A DNA stretch of 64,000 nucleotides from Byssothecium circinans (lineage: Eukaryota; Ascomycota; Dothideomycetes; Pleosporales; Massarinaceae). The notes beneath the pieces were generated by a model, which was given only the letters and a program-made list of their open reading frames with translations, did not search any database and was not told where the DNA came from. Of the stretch, positions 9,810 to 21,342 are shown one piece after another (position 1 is the first letter of the stretch; every line of letters starts with the position of its first letter). The stretch spans positions 1 through 64,000 of the forward strand of contig ML976983.1 of NCBI GenBank assembly GCA_010015675.1, written 5' to 3'. The position numbers and the translations under genes were made by a program.

Positions 9810-12143
9810 TTACCAGAGCTCGCAAACAGGCTCCTTCACGGGGCAGTTGAAAGCCTCCAAAAACCCGCGCTGGTCCGACACAGTACCCAAGATGCGAACA
9901 CTAGGGGGTGAGTGTGGATCCGAGTAGATCCTTCGCACAGCCTCAGCAGGCCTAGTCTTCCCGCACCACACGCCTCCGAAAGAAAGGTAGAAGAGCTGCT
10001 CGCGCGTGTACTCCTCGAGACCGGGCAGAAGTTGGTTTGGGGTTTCAGTGTTGCGCGCCTGCCACGCCTGGAATGAAGCGGCCAAACCACCAACGTCAGC
10101 GACGTTTTCGCCCTTGGTGAGGTCGCCGTTGACGTTGAGCTTCTCGCCGGTCGGGGTGGTAACGGAGTACTTGGAGTATTGTTCGATGAAGCACTTGGTC
10201 TTGTTGTTGAAGGCGGCGAGCGTCGAGTTGTCCCACCAGTCGCGGTAGGCGCCTGTCTCGTCGTAGTGGCTGCCGCTGCTGTCGAAGGCGTGGGTGAGCT
10301 CGTGACCGGCGACGGCACCGAAAGCGCCATATGAGACGTAGTCTGGCAGGTCGAGGTTGAACAGTGGCTGCTGCATGATCCCGGCCGGGAAAGCAATCTC
10401 GTTGGTAGGAGGGTTGAAGTAGGCGTTCACGGTGGGAGCCGTCATGAACCAGCGGTTCTTGTCGGTTGGGTGAAGAAGGTCGTTCCAGGTGCCTTGCAGA
10501 GAGAAGTTGTTGTACGCGAGACCATTCTCGAACCACGAGTCGGCTGTAACATTGAGAGTGGCGTAGTAATCGGCCAGTGCTTTGGGGTCTTGGATGTTGG
10601 GCGAGATGTCGGGGTAGCCGATCTTCTCAACCATGTTGAGCACCTTTTGGATAGCTTTCTCCTTGACTTCGGCGCTCATCCATTCGTAGGTCTTGAGCTT
10701 GGCCTGGAAAACGTTCTCGACATCGTTGATGATGCGCTCTCCGAACGTCTTAGCCTCTGGGCTGAAAGCCTCACGGACGAAGAAGGCGCTCTCGATCCAG
10801 GGGAGGTTCGTGTCGACGTCTCTAAAGCAGGTCCTCCAGCGCTCGCCGACGGCTTCGGGAGCACGGCCACTGAGCTCATTCTGAAGGCGACGGTACGGGC
10901 CATTCACCTTGTCAGAAAGGCGCGTGGCCCATCTCTGGATGAGCACCCACTCCAAGTAACCATTGACAGCGTCGGTGGTGGTGTTCTTGAGGATATTGGA
11001 AACTTGAGGGAAGTACTCAGGCGCAAGCACAATAACGTTTTGCACGGTGTAGTTGCTGGGGGCGAATGCCTTGACGTAACGGGCGAAGGAAACCTCGGGA
11101 ATTAAGGCATCGGCCTGGGCGATGGTCATGGGGTTGTAGTAGTACTCAACATTGCCAGCGTCAACCGAGTCTGGGGATGCTGCTGAGAGAGCCTTTTCGA
11201 GAGTGACGATCTTGCTGGTAAGGCTGACGTGGGCGTCATGGTTCTCCTGACCGTATAAAATATCAAACATGCCAGTGATGGCGGCTGTATAGTTGGCAAT
11301 AGCCTCATCGTCAGTGTAGTACTCTTTGGCATCCAGTCCGAGCGAGCCGACACCCAGCGCCACGGTAGTGACGTCGGGTTCCTTGTCGTCCGGCGAGGTC
11401 GAGGCCTCAATTAGACCGCTTCCGCCATAGCGCTGGACCCAGATGAGCTTCTCCGTGAGGTCGGTACCGTTGCTGGTGCTGTTTCCGGATGAAGCAAAGG
11501 ACTCGTAGGCTTCCAGAATCTCTTGAAGTGGCTTAGCCCCAATCGCGTCAATGGCTGCAGTGTCCATGCAGGAGTCGTACGCAGCCTTCATCTTGTTGAA
11601 ATTTTGCTCATCCAGGGAGGTGGCGTTGGCGATCGCGTATGTGCTGTTGATAGTGGAGTTGGATGGGTAGGGCGACTCCAGGATGGAGCGCATCAGGGCA
11701 GTGTTGACATCTGACATGGCGGAGAGGACGCCAATGGCTGACTGATCGTCGCGGAAGTCGTGCGTCGCCCACCAGTTGCCACACGTGTACTCTGCAAAGT
11801 TGGTGCACGGGTCGACATTCGTGTAGTTGAGGGCTCGGCCGGCAATGACAGAGTCCGCGAAGGACTTGCACCTGTCAGTTGCGCAAACATTTCCATCTTG
11901 GCGAATGTTCAACGGCTCCTGGCGACGGTGGAGACCGGAGGTTGCGTATGTTGAAGGAGGAGCAGGTTTTACAAAGCCTCCAGCGACGGGTTTGAAGCCG
12001 TTGGCTGCTCAGAGTCAGCTATAGGGCACTCGCGTGAACGGATGGATGGCCAAATTGGCGGTTCAGAACTTGCCAGAGGGCGATGCCAGCGCGCTGCCGA
12101 CGAGGGCTGCGGAGACAAGCAACATATTGGAACCTTGGACCAT
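9810..12143 (-). CDS. Secreted M13 (neprilysin/ECE-type) zinc metallopeptidase
   Basis: Two exons are proposed: 12143-12074 and 12004-9810, giving 754 aa. Exon 1 encodes a signal peptide (hydrophobic MLLVSAALVGSALA core). The intron 12073-12005 (69 nt) would begin GCAAGT and end CAG; removing it restores a frame that is otherwise stopped by TGA. The mature protein has a Pro-rich start, an N-terminal Cys-containing M13 segment (CATDRCKSFA, CTNFAEYTCGNWW), the NEIAFPAG motif, the zinc site HELTH (10304-10290), the GENVADVGG motif that supplies the third zinc ligand, and the C-terminal CELW. Length and motifs fit an intact enzyme. Because the leader is a signal peptide rather than a membrane anchor, I infer extracellular protein/peptide degradation. 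Earlier alternative starts are blocked by stops. Confidence 0.93.
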
Positions 12144-12925
12144 TTTATCCAACCCCGCGTCCTATGGTACGTCAAGTTTGGTGGAGGACAGACAGCGAAG
12201 AGGTTGAAACAGAGGCAGGGTGCCATCTTTATAAGTCCCACAGCCCTGGTCGTCGGCTCGTACGCCGCCTGGTTATACCACCGTGGTAAGATTCGCCGTG
12301 AGGCTATCGTGGCGAATGCATGCTGGAGGATTTGATTTGCACGATTTGGATGATTGGGATCATTCCGAGGATCGCCCCTGCCAAGAGTGCACGACCTCTT
12401 GGGCTAACCATTTGGGGAAGGTGAGGGCAACGTTATTGGCTGCACGGGCGGGGACGGCGCCGATGCTTACTCAACCTAAAAGGAGGAAACGTTACGTGAT
12501 TGGGCAGGAGCCAAGCAAACACTGAGCTCCCGCCTTCCTGGGGTGCATGTTTGATCTAGACGACCTTTATCGCTTCTTGGTGTTTGATCCAGATGGAACA
12601 ACCCCCTTCTTTGCCATCCGTCTTCATCAATGATCATCATCCCATCCGAGAGATGCCGGATAAGAGACGGGACCTCTTCCACCTAGGTAGAGTCCAGTCT
12701 AGCCCCGTCAGCAGGATTGTTCCAAGGGTGCAAACTTACATCAATTGATGCACCGTGCAAGGTTCGCGTGTGGAACTTTGGAAATGGTTGTGCTGGGCGG
12801 GGTAGGAGCCTATGAGGTAATAACGCCTGAGCACGATGAATATGCCTGCTTACTCATCATGGCATCTCGTCTTCCCATCGCCTCGCCTATCCGACCCGCG
12901 CTCTCATCGTTGCAGCAAAGTCTGC
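12144..12925. promoter_or_regulatory. Divergent intergenic region
   Basis: This 780-bp stretch separates the divergently transcribed M13 peptidase and glycosyltransferase-like gene, so it must hold both promoters. Open frames across it are short and lack motifs. No specific binding site is asserted. Confidence 0.4.
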
Positions 12926-14116
12926 ATGGCCGACCTCGAAGAACGAAACGATGCTATCCGCCTTGCCCTCTATCCCTCAGCGCATGGATTGGGCCATTTC
13001 ATGCGCATTGTCCACTTGGCACAGATGCTACATGAGACGGGCGGGAAGCGACAAGCAAAGTACCTCCTATTCATACGTACCAACGTGAACAAGGGCGTGC
13101 GGGAGTCTCTGCAAGCCGGGTGGAGCCACGTAGGTGTCGTCACTTTCTCAAGCTACGAATTCCCGATTCAGCCAAGCGTCGTCCAGAAGAACCCATACAC
13201 GCTTTCCACTTCTCAAACATGGGACGCTGTGCGGAAATTCGACGCGAACGCAGCTGTTGAGCAGGAAGAAAGGTTTGTGAAGGACAACGGGATACAAATC
13301 ATCATCTCCGACTGCCCGAGCATCCCGTGCGTCTTGAACGTGCCTTCCCTCCTGGTTACCAACTTCACCTTTGACACTATCCTGCAAGGACTGCTAGCGA
13401 CCCAAAAGATTGACCCGGCCCAGAGTGAAGATATAGCCGATATCCGCGCCTTTATACAAGACATGACTGATCAATACCAAAAGGCGGATGCCTTAATACG
13501 GATGCGGGGAGAGATACACATGCCCTACAACGGCAGAACTGTTGATATACCGGCGCACTTCAGGCACGCCGAGTCGTCAAAAACCGACACTCTCGAGGCG
13601 CTAAACATTCCGGAATTACTTCAGCCGGGAAGGAAGATCTTGCTGCACTGTTTCGGCGGGCAGCCGCAGAACGACACCTACACGCGCATCCCCCAACTAC
13701 CGCCGCAATGGGTCTGTCTCAGCCAAACCATCCACGCTCCTCCTCACTTTTATGCGATTAAAAAGGACGCCCATATCCCCGACCTCATTGCCGCCTCGGA
13801 CGCAGTATTGGGCAAGCTCGGTTGGGGCATGTGCTCTGAGGTGATTGGGAACGGGTACAAGCCATTCATATTCGTGCCGCGCAGTGCATTCCTCGAGGAA
13901 GAAGGGCTTGTCAAGTGGATGCAGAAAGATCATCGCAGGCTGGTGAGAATGGAAGTGAATGTGTTTGAGGCCATGGAGTGGGAGGATGCAATCTTGCAGG
14001 CGGAGGCGTTGGCTGGACCGCAAGACACAGACGTGACGGCGGAAGGCTGGAAGTGCAAGGAGGAGGAGCTCGTCAACATTGTAGATGGAGAGGTGATGAG
14101 ACTTCTTGGGCGGTGA
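12926..14116 (+). CDS. Glycosyltransferase-like protein (L-arabinokinase N-terminal-like domain)
   Basis: Single exon, 396 aa from the ATG at 12926; an in-frame ATG 30 codons upstream (12836) is possible but its extra residues look non-conserved. The N-terminal YPSAHGLGHFMRIVHLA resembles the GHGFGHATR start of the glycosyltransferase-like half of plant L-arabinokinase and of GT-B enzymes. The C-terminal half has the nucleotide-sugar-side pattern LGKLGWGMCSEVI followed by PRSAFLEEEGLVKWM, which parallels KxGYGTxSE in that family. There is no GHMP kinase domain attached, so it is a stand-alone GT-B-like protein. The substrate is unknown. Codons and frame are intact; no signal peptide is seen, so cytosolic location is inferred. 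Confidence 0.75.
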   Translation: MADLEERNDAIRLALYPSAHGLGHFMRIVHLAQMLHETGGKRQAKYLLFIRTNVNKGVRESLQAGWSHVGVVTFSSYEFPIQPSVVQKNPYTLSTSQTWDAVRKFDANAAVEQEERFVKDNGIQIIISDCPSIPCVLNVPSLLVTNFTFDTILQGLLATQKIDPAQSEDIADIRAFIQDMTDQYQKADALIRMRGEIHMPYNGRTVDIPAHFRHAESSKTDTLEALNIPELLQPGRKILLHCFGGQPQNDTYTRIPQLPPQWVCLSQTIHAPPHFYAIKKDAHIPDLIAASDAVLGKLGWGMCSEVIGNGYKPFIFVPRSAFLEEEGLVKWMQKDHRRLVRMEVNVFEAMEWEDAILQAEALAGPQDTDVTAEGWKCKEEELVNIVDGEVMRLLGR

Positions 14117-15347
14117 AGGCTGGTAATTGGATCAGTCATTGGAGTTGCTGAAGCTGAGCTGACACCTTGAATAGATCACAAAACACCATTGTACTAGGAA
14201 TGGAGTCATGGCTTTAACGCACTCAAAATAAGCGACCTCCCATTCTGCCCTAGTGGAGAACGTCCTACAGAAGAGTAGACATAGATGCCAGAGTCGAATT
14301 TGAGCGAGATGCGAGAAACAAGACTGAGTAGCTGATGGTCTCGACTTGTAAATGTGGGCGCTAGTGTTTATGCACCCCGATCTGGTCTGGGCCTGACCTC
14401 GAGAGTCGAAAAGGCCTAGCTTGCCGGGGCGCACGCTAGCGTACCTCTTCATGCGCCTTCGCACAACTATTCCCACGGTTGTGGCTAAGAATAAGACGTG
14501 ACAAGCTCTCTTGGCAATCACGAAGCGAGCACGTGGGTCCCGATACTATTGTCTGGAACTGGAGATCTAGATCGGTAAGTTGATTCGACATCCGTGGGTT
14601 GATTCGACATCCGATCTTCAACAATCAATTTGCAACTCGGAGAAAAGTCTCTGCTGCCATTTTTTCAACATATCGCGTTCTTCTGTTACACTCTGTCTTT
14701 GCGTCGGCTTCGTTCAATCTTGGAATATCTCTGTACACCTTTAGAACTCACGGTCTCTTCCGTGAATGCATTTTGGATCCTGCTCCGCACATGTTGATAA
14801 CTGAGACGGCCTCTAGCTCCTGACGGCTATTCGTATTATCCGGTCGGATCCCAGCTTTCCATATATTCGAACGCCTCCAAAGGGCGAGAGCGGAAAGATG
14901 GACCATCTTCGGGCTATTGTCGATACTAACTAGGTGATCCCGCATTTACTGTTGAGTGTGCTGTACTCACATGGATAGTCATGGCCGTCTACGGTCCAGT
15001 CAACCCTGTTGCAATTGTTGCAATGCCTGGAGCCGTTGTTCTGCATGGTCAACCACGTGTTGACATTCAACAAGCTGTACCAAGTACGGTGAATGTGTAA
15101 TTATGGTCGGATACGCGTGATCTGGATCGTCTATTCGACATCATTATTGTTGGGTAGTGTCCGGCCATTGAGCTAGTTGACCGTAGACCCTCACAGCGCA
15201 CGGTAAAAGCGGTGCCACAGTAACTATCCACAGATAGAGTTGTAGCTTTGGCATCTGCTTGTTGATTGCAACATCCAAACTCTATTCGACTTTGACAATT
15301 CTTACTCCGGAAACATTCTTCCCGACTCAAGTGTGCAGTACCTTACT
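14117..15347. other. Intergenic, no clear gene
   Basis: About 1.2 kb with only short frames on both strands. An ATG at 14992 opens 36 codons up to a possible GTGAAT donor and might be a 5' exon of the secreted-protein-like sequence downstream. The intervening sequence cannot be joined convincingly. Confidence 0.4.
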
Positions 15348-15900
15348 GTAAGTCAGCCACACTTTGATATCATTTCTCGACACAATACTAACCACCCATA
15401 AAGTTCTATTCCATTACAGCTGCCGTTTTAAGCACAGCTCCGGCTGTACCAGCAGGAAAACCCACTGGTGAGCCTGCTTCGGCCTCTGCTACCGTCTTCA
15501 GCGGCCCATATACCTGCGGCGACCCCAACACGCCTCTAGCTATTGGTAACGCTGGTACATCGAAAATCGTCTCTATTAGCGAAGAACAGTGCGTGATCGT
15601 GGCCATTGTAAGTCACACCGTACCATGCACTACCGAGTTTTTTTTGGTCGGTACTGATGTTACGCTTTCTCGATAGCCTTTAGGTGGCCCTCTCACTGCG
15701 AGCTTGACAGCGACTTCCAAAACCGGAGCGGCCGGCTGCAACATTCAGATCTTCATGCAGTCAGGCTGCGGCGTCACACTGCAGAATAAGGACCATGGGT
15801 TTACATTCAATGGGGTGACGGGTGGGAGTCGGGTTGGGTGTGCGCAGCCCCCCGTTCAGAGTTCCCATGGTGGTGTCTTGAGATCGTTCGCGGCTGAGCG
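15348..15900 (+). pseudogene. Small secreted-protein-like coding fragment (partial or decayed)
   Basis: Two well-defined exons are visible. The first is 15420-15607, preceded by an intron (15348-15419) with ACTAAC branch and TACAG acceptor and followed by GTAAGT. The second runs from 15677, after a GATAG acceptor. The joined frame is Ala/Ser/Pro-rich, then has PYTCGDPNT and GAAGCNIQIF, MQSGCGVTL, RVGCAQ, i.e. spaced cysteines as in small secreted fungal proteins. I cannot find a start: the frame upstream of 15348 hits TGA and has no ATG. The frame downstream runs to a non-conserved tail. It is probably a decayed gene, or one with an unrecognised first exon. Family unknown. Confidence 0.4.
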
Positions 15901-16875
15901 TTTTTGGCTCTATAGATTGGTATGCGGTGTTATGAATGTGACTTTTGGGCTTCTATACATGCATTCATTGCGGGCAGTGAAAGTTGTACTGCACTGTACA
16001 TGGCTTCATTGGATCGCTCGGTCGACAATCTGTATAGATCACCTTCCTTATTTATAACAGATGCATAAATCAACCCAAGTCGACTTAGAGAAAACCTTAA
16101 TTGGGAAGGCACTTTCGCTTTTGCTTCGTCTGATGACAGCGAAGTTGAGCTAGATGGTGTGTAAGTGAAGGGTGTGAAGGCGCTAACCTTTTTTATACCC
16201 AGCAAGTTTACGTAACTTCTTCAAGCAGCGAGTAAGATCCAAATCAGGCCCAAAACCCAAGGCAAAAACCAAGTTCTCACGATCATGATGCGGTGAGAAA
16301 AGCTGCACATCTGACCTCGGCAAAAGCAAGGAGCCAGGGTCGGCATTTCCCAATCGGCACCGCCGTCGGCTCACCTACTCCGAATATGGTCAGAGAGAAA
16401 CATACTGCCGTAAGCGGGGTGTTGATCTCTCAGCTCTCGCGCAGACCCTCTTTTGATTCGGAACACGTCTATCTGGGAGCATCTCGTGGCACGTTCGCGT
16501 GGCTAGTGGGGCTGCGACTGCTGCAGGAAGCCGACGAATGGGATCCGTATTACAGTTACGCGTGGTGGCCTTACCGGGAATACTACTGGAAGTTTCCAGG
16601 TTCAGGCTTACATGTGTCTCGGAAGGTAAGACTTCGTCCGGGATTTTAGGAGGCGAAGCCCTAGACATACGGTGAAGTGAACAGTATTCTCCGCGCAGGG
16701 CAAACATTCGAGATACAAATGACGACATTGAGTTGACTTCAATAGTATGGATCAGTCCTTGGAGTCTCATGACTTAGGAGCTGTCATTAGGATTTATATA
16801 GTATAAAACCGAAGTTGGGTTCGGTTTCGCTTTGAGGAATCCGGTCCATCAATTTGCATCTTTCTATCTCCAGTC
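15901..16875. other. Intergenic, no gene seen
   Basis: Short frames on both strands (for example 16293-16649 plus) have no motif or intron support. The last 100 bp are the likely promoter of the GH76 gene (TATATAG near 16796, TC-rich start region before 16876). Confidence 0.4.
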
Positions 16876-18236
16876 ATGATGTCTACCATCTACAGGACTC
16901 TTTTACTATCGGGACTCCTGGTCCCAACTCACTGCTCACCCATCACTCGAGATGTCACAAAAGCAAATGTTGAGGCTGCCTACCGTACCCTGCAGAAGTG
17001 GTACAACTCGGCCACTGGCATCTGGGTGCCGAGTACTGGTTGGTGGAACAGTGCAAATTGTTCGTGGTCCTGTCTCTATTATCAGACATAAAGGTAACCT
17101 GGATAGGTCTCACTACCATCACCAACCTAGCTAGTGTTGACTCAGGCTTGAAGTCAGAAATCACTGGCATGATCTCAAACACGTATGCTCAAGCACAGAA
17201 ATACAATTCCCAGTCGGTAAAGATTATGGGAGCAGAAGACGACCCGTACCTCATGCAAACGTACTACACGGATCAATGGCCTCCGGTTCCTCAATCTTTC
17301 ATCGATCAACACGGCGAGCTCAAGGCACAAGCAAACACCGGCTTCCTCAACGAGTGAATTTCCCCTCCCAATTCTCTTCCTATCACTAACACCATCTAGC
17401 TACTACGAGTAAGTATATCTGCTATTAACCAACATCACACTCACAATCCCAGCGACGAAGGTTGGTGGGCGCTCGCCTGGATCGGCGCCTACGACCTGAC
17501 CCGAGCATCCACCTACCTGACACAAGCGCAAACCATCTTCAACGACATGAACGCCGTCTTCGGTAAAACAAACTGCAGCACTAACACCGGCGGCAAAGGA
17601 GGCATCTGGTGGGATAAGCCGCACACCTATGTCAACGCGATTCCGAATGAACTCTTCCTCGCCGTTGCAGCATCGTTGGCGAATCGCGTCTCCTCCAGCA
17701 ATGTGCCGTATCTGTCGATCGCAAAAGAGCAATGGGCGTGGTTTCAAGGTAGTGGGATGATTACAGCTGATAATGCGATAAACGATGGGCTGGATCAGAA
17801 GACGTGCAAGAACAACGGCGGAACGGTTTGGACGTACAACCAAGGCGTTATTCTCGGAGCTCTTGTCGAACTCAGCAAAGCAACTGGTGACACTGCTCTG
17901 ATCCAGAAGGCGCGGAACATTGCCGATACGGCCATCACCAAGCTTGCTCCTGGCGGCATATTGAGGGAGCCCTGCGAAGGCAGCGCGAATGGTTGTGGTG
18001 CCGACGGTTCGCAGTTCAAGGGTATCTTTATGCGGAATCTGGGTATCCTGAATAAAGCGAGTCCGCAGGATAGGTACAAGAATTTTTTGAAGAGTAATGC
18101 GGACAGTATTTGGAGGAATGACAGGAATGACATGAATGAGCTGTCGTTGAAGTGGGCGGGGCCATTTGTTACGCCGGCGAATGCGTCGACGCAGAGCTCG
18201 GCTTTGGATAGTTTGGTTGCGGCGTTGGCAATCTGA
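16876..18236 (+). CDS. GH76 family alpha-1,6-mannanase, secreted
   Basis: Exons 16876-17059, 17107-17353, 17400-17408 and 17453-18236 give 407 aa. The N-terminus is a signal peptide (LLLSGLLVPTHC). Glycoside hydrolase family 76 features are a Trp-rich start (WVPSTGWWNSANC), the catalytic Asp pair in DYYDDEGWWALAW, GKGGIWWDK, NAIPNELF, the CKNNGGTVWTYNQGV segment and a late DGSQFKGIFMRNL. The third exon is only 9 nt and, with its flanking bases, encodes the start of the DD motif; both surrounding introns have good donors (GTGAAT, GTAAGT). No omega-site plus hydrophobic tail is evident, so it is secreted rather than GPI-anchored like Dfg5/Dcw1. It probably acts on alpha-mannan of cell walls. 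Confidence 0.93.
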
Positions 18237-18407
18237 GGAACACGGAATTATTTTCGATGAGGGAAAAGAGTTGGAGAGCCTTGCGAGTAGAAAAGTCAGA
18301 CTTAACATGGCTCGAAGTTTGAAAGAGATGAGTTCGACTTTGGTACGCCATTACGGTGATGAAGTTATGTTTCGCAATCGTCTAGGCCAATTCTGTCAAT
18401 GATATTC

Positions 18408-19678
18408 CTAAAGTACCCTACCTGACCTTCCCAGCTCCTCTTCGTGGCTTTCCCGAGGCAAAGGTGCCGTCCAGTTGATGCCAGACGCGCGCTTGTGATT
18501 CTCGCTCAACTCATCGTTCAGCGAACGTGCTGAAACTCGGCCTTCCCGAAGGCGATCTGAACTTTCCAGTGGTATACCATTGTTTCCGCTACACTCGTAA
18601 CATTCGCCTAATTTTGGAGTTTTGTGGATACTTGAGAAATGCGACGTTACCAATGGGCGTAAGAATGGAATTGAAGTGGCTACCATAGTGACGCACACTT
18701 CGGCAATTGATAGGATCATGTGGACTGCGGCCTTGTCTGGTTCTACGTAAGCCTTGGCTTATCTATTGAGAGTGCCGGAGCTTACAAGTTGTATCGTCGC
18801 GGCCGTAAACTAATTTTTGCAAATGCGCCGTTTTTATTGCGGCCATGATGCCCGCCCTGACGTGTCTCAGTTGATGCTTTATGAACGAGAGAGATTATGA
18901 ACTTACATGGCACCACAACTCATCGCAAGTATGACTCCAATCTTCTCTAATGTCCGTATTTGAAGTTTGTATAAGATGAAAACGGGCAGCGCAGCCATGA
19001 CAAAGTCCATAGCTGCAGACCATTCGCCCGTCAAGTGACCAAATGTTTCCCACGGTTTGGTACGCTGGCGGCATGTACCCGGAACGTTCATTCGATCCCA
19101 GTTCTTCTTAACGGGATTGCATTGAGTGAGGATGAAAATTGCCTGCAGCCAACATACGCTGGTTAAACCTATGCAGTGGCTGATCAGCAAATGTGGACTT
19201 AGCTGCGTAATGTAACGGAAAAGATGAAAATCACAATACATACTCAGCATGCAGAACCACAAGATAGCTTTTTGCCACGCCTGAACCGATATCTTCAGTA
19301 AAGTGATACCGAAGCTGATTCGACAAATCGGCAAATCGACCAGGATGAACACCTCAGACAAGTAGAAATACTTCACCACAAGCATTCTGGTGTCCGGGTT
19401 CATGTCGTGTAGGTGTCGGCCAAAACCAAAGCTTATTGCGACAGTGACGAATATATCGATCAATATTAGCAGAACCTGTATTGAAGTCAGTTATAATGGC
19501 ATATGCGAGGAGTGTAAAGCTCGCGTACTATTGAAAGAGCCAGAATGATTTCATCAATGTTCCATATATCCTTGCGACGAACGTTCTTGCACCACATGCG
19601 CAGTCCGAAGAAGCACATGGCTAGTATCGTCAAACTCCAAAATGACGCGAGCATCCGCGGGCCGCTATCCAAAGCCAT
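18408..19678 (-). CDS. Fungal rhodopsin-domain (PTH11-like) 7TM membrane protein
   Basis: Exons on minus: 19678-19529, 19475-19244, 19168-18907, 18856-18786 and 18736-18408, about 347 aa. Phases match at every junction and introns are 49-75 nt with GTACGC, GTATGT, GTAAGT, GTAAGC donors. The product has seven hydrophobic segments. Family landmarks are LRMWCK after TM1, the DIWNIDEIILALSI stretch, SEVFILVDLPICRISFGITLLK, CNPVKKNWD, the GEWSAAMDFVMAALPVFILYKLQ segment and IKTAHLQKL. I placed the start at ATG 19678 because the upstream frame (to 19945) is not family-like. The tail is hydrophilic. This family occurs as plasma-membrane receptor-like proteins in plant-associated fungi; its ligand is unknown. 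Confidence 0.85.
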
Positions 19679-21342
19679 ACCTTCTTCCCAGTCATTCGTC
19701 GTAATTGTGGAATCTGTGCTATCTTTTTTTCTCGCGAAGAGCAAAATCCTCAAGGTTGCAGATGTTTTGCGAATGGCAGCGTCGATGGGGTTTTTGAACC
19801 CCAGGCCATCACCACATATCTGTGCGTCAAAGGGGCTGCATATATAAGAGTGCGCCTCGTAAGTCCTCAAGCAATTCCTAGTGCGGTTGAGATCGTTGGC
19901 GTTGCACGAGTGTTTGCCTATGTAAGAAATCGAACCGTGAGCCATACTTCAGCTACTTATGCGCCCTCAAAGTGTCTTGGGGTTGGTGGCTGCATTTATC
20001 GGCAATTAAGCTTAGGTGAGCGGGGTAAATGCTAGTAAAGCTGAATGCATAATATCCCGTCTCTGCGAAATGCCGTTGGCAGATTTGGCCACGACGGGCA
20101 CCGTCTTACCCAGGAGTCAGCATCTTATTTCCCGAAATCTAGGGCGGCACATACCACGGGTAAATTCAGGCTAATAAGAGTAAGATACGCGAAGATTTCG
20201 CCTTTTAAAACGTGGAGGCGCCGCTTGCTGCATGATACGCGCGAGAAAGAGCCATCATAAAGATTTAGCAGGCTGCATAGGTATAAACAACGAGCAGCGG
20301 TGTAAGAATTGGACGAGCTTCATTCGAGCATTCTGTAAAGTGAGCTATTGGAATCATTTCAGAGGAGTATAGATGCCTAGGTATGGAACTTTAGATATTA
20401 TGACGATAACTGCAAAGGTCAACCCTGAACAGTATATCAGGGACATTTGCAAATAGGTTTCTAGGAAGTGATCTAGGTAGAAAGATTTAGTGAGGCGTTG
20501 GATTGAAACAGAGTCTGCACATGTGCTTTACAATACTTCTTCCACTGCGACTAAATTTAATAATACATATTCCTATGAAAGCTCTAAATGTTTTCAAGAG
20601 GCGCTTTAATTACAGTTGCGCCCGAGTGAAAGATGCATCACGTGGCCGTACTCACACCACGGCGAATGTTTAATGCATTTAGCTGTTGCCAAAGTATATT
20701 TGCCCTCCTAAAACTTTTGGTCATACGCATATTGTTCTACAGTAATTATAGCAATTATAGCGATAATTCAAATCGTTTATGAGTACTTGCATATACGTTA
20801 GTTCTACTAAATTTAGGCCTTTTATGTTTCCAAGCCCTTGCATGCTTTCAAACTGTTCATAGGTATCGATAACGTATTCCGAGGTCAAAATCTTTACTAA
20901 ATTTGGGCGTTTCCCGTTTCTAAACTTCTTCCTATGCATGGGGCATGCGCCACGACGCCACGACAACATTTTTGTGATCAACGGAACTTCGTCCAATAGA
21001 AAACTCGGAAGCTACAATGGTGCGCTACAGCGAACAGGATCCCCCCGATCATTCCTTACTGTATTTCACTGCGCAGGCGGAGTTTCGGCAGCTGAAAGTT
21101 CGGGCAGCGAATTGGAAGTGCCGGAGACCATGGTACTGTTCGGTGCCGAGAATGCCGCCTTCTACGACGTCACCGGTCAAACCGTTCTTAAAAGCCTTCG
21201 AACGACAATCCCAATATCAGACCACTCTACAGACGACTCACAAAATCCTTTAAAAAAGCCTGTCACCCCGCAAATCCCCTTCCCAAAACGACACTTTACG
21301 ACCAACGACTGATTCAGACCGAAGAAGCCTCTAATCATCAAG
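19679..21342. other. Long intergenic region
   Basis: 1.66 kb with no convincing gene. 19679-19945 is open on minus in frame with the rhodopsin-like gene and could be an N-terminal extension. 20380-20960 is AT-richer with scattered TTTAGT/AAATTTAG words (for example CTAAATTTAGGC and CTAAATTTGGGC near 20809 and 20898). The final 200 bp should hold the promoter of the PMP3-like gene. Confidence 0.4.

Noticed and set aside
10470..11105. 211-codon plus-strand frame opposite the M13 peptidase.
   Set aside because: Antisense shadow of a strongly conserved gene; no independent motif.
16293..16649. 118-codon plus-strand frame before GH76.
   Set aside because: No family resemblance or signal peptide, and an overlapping antisense frame of similar length; likely random.
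17403..18308. 301-codon minus-strand frame opposite GH76.
   Set aside because: Shadow of the GH76 coding strand; composition follows the complementary codons.
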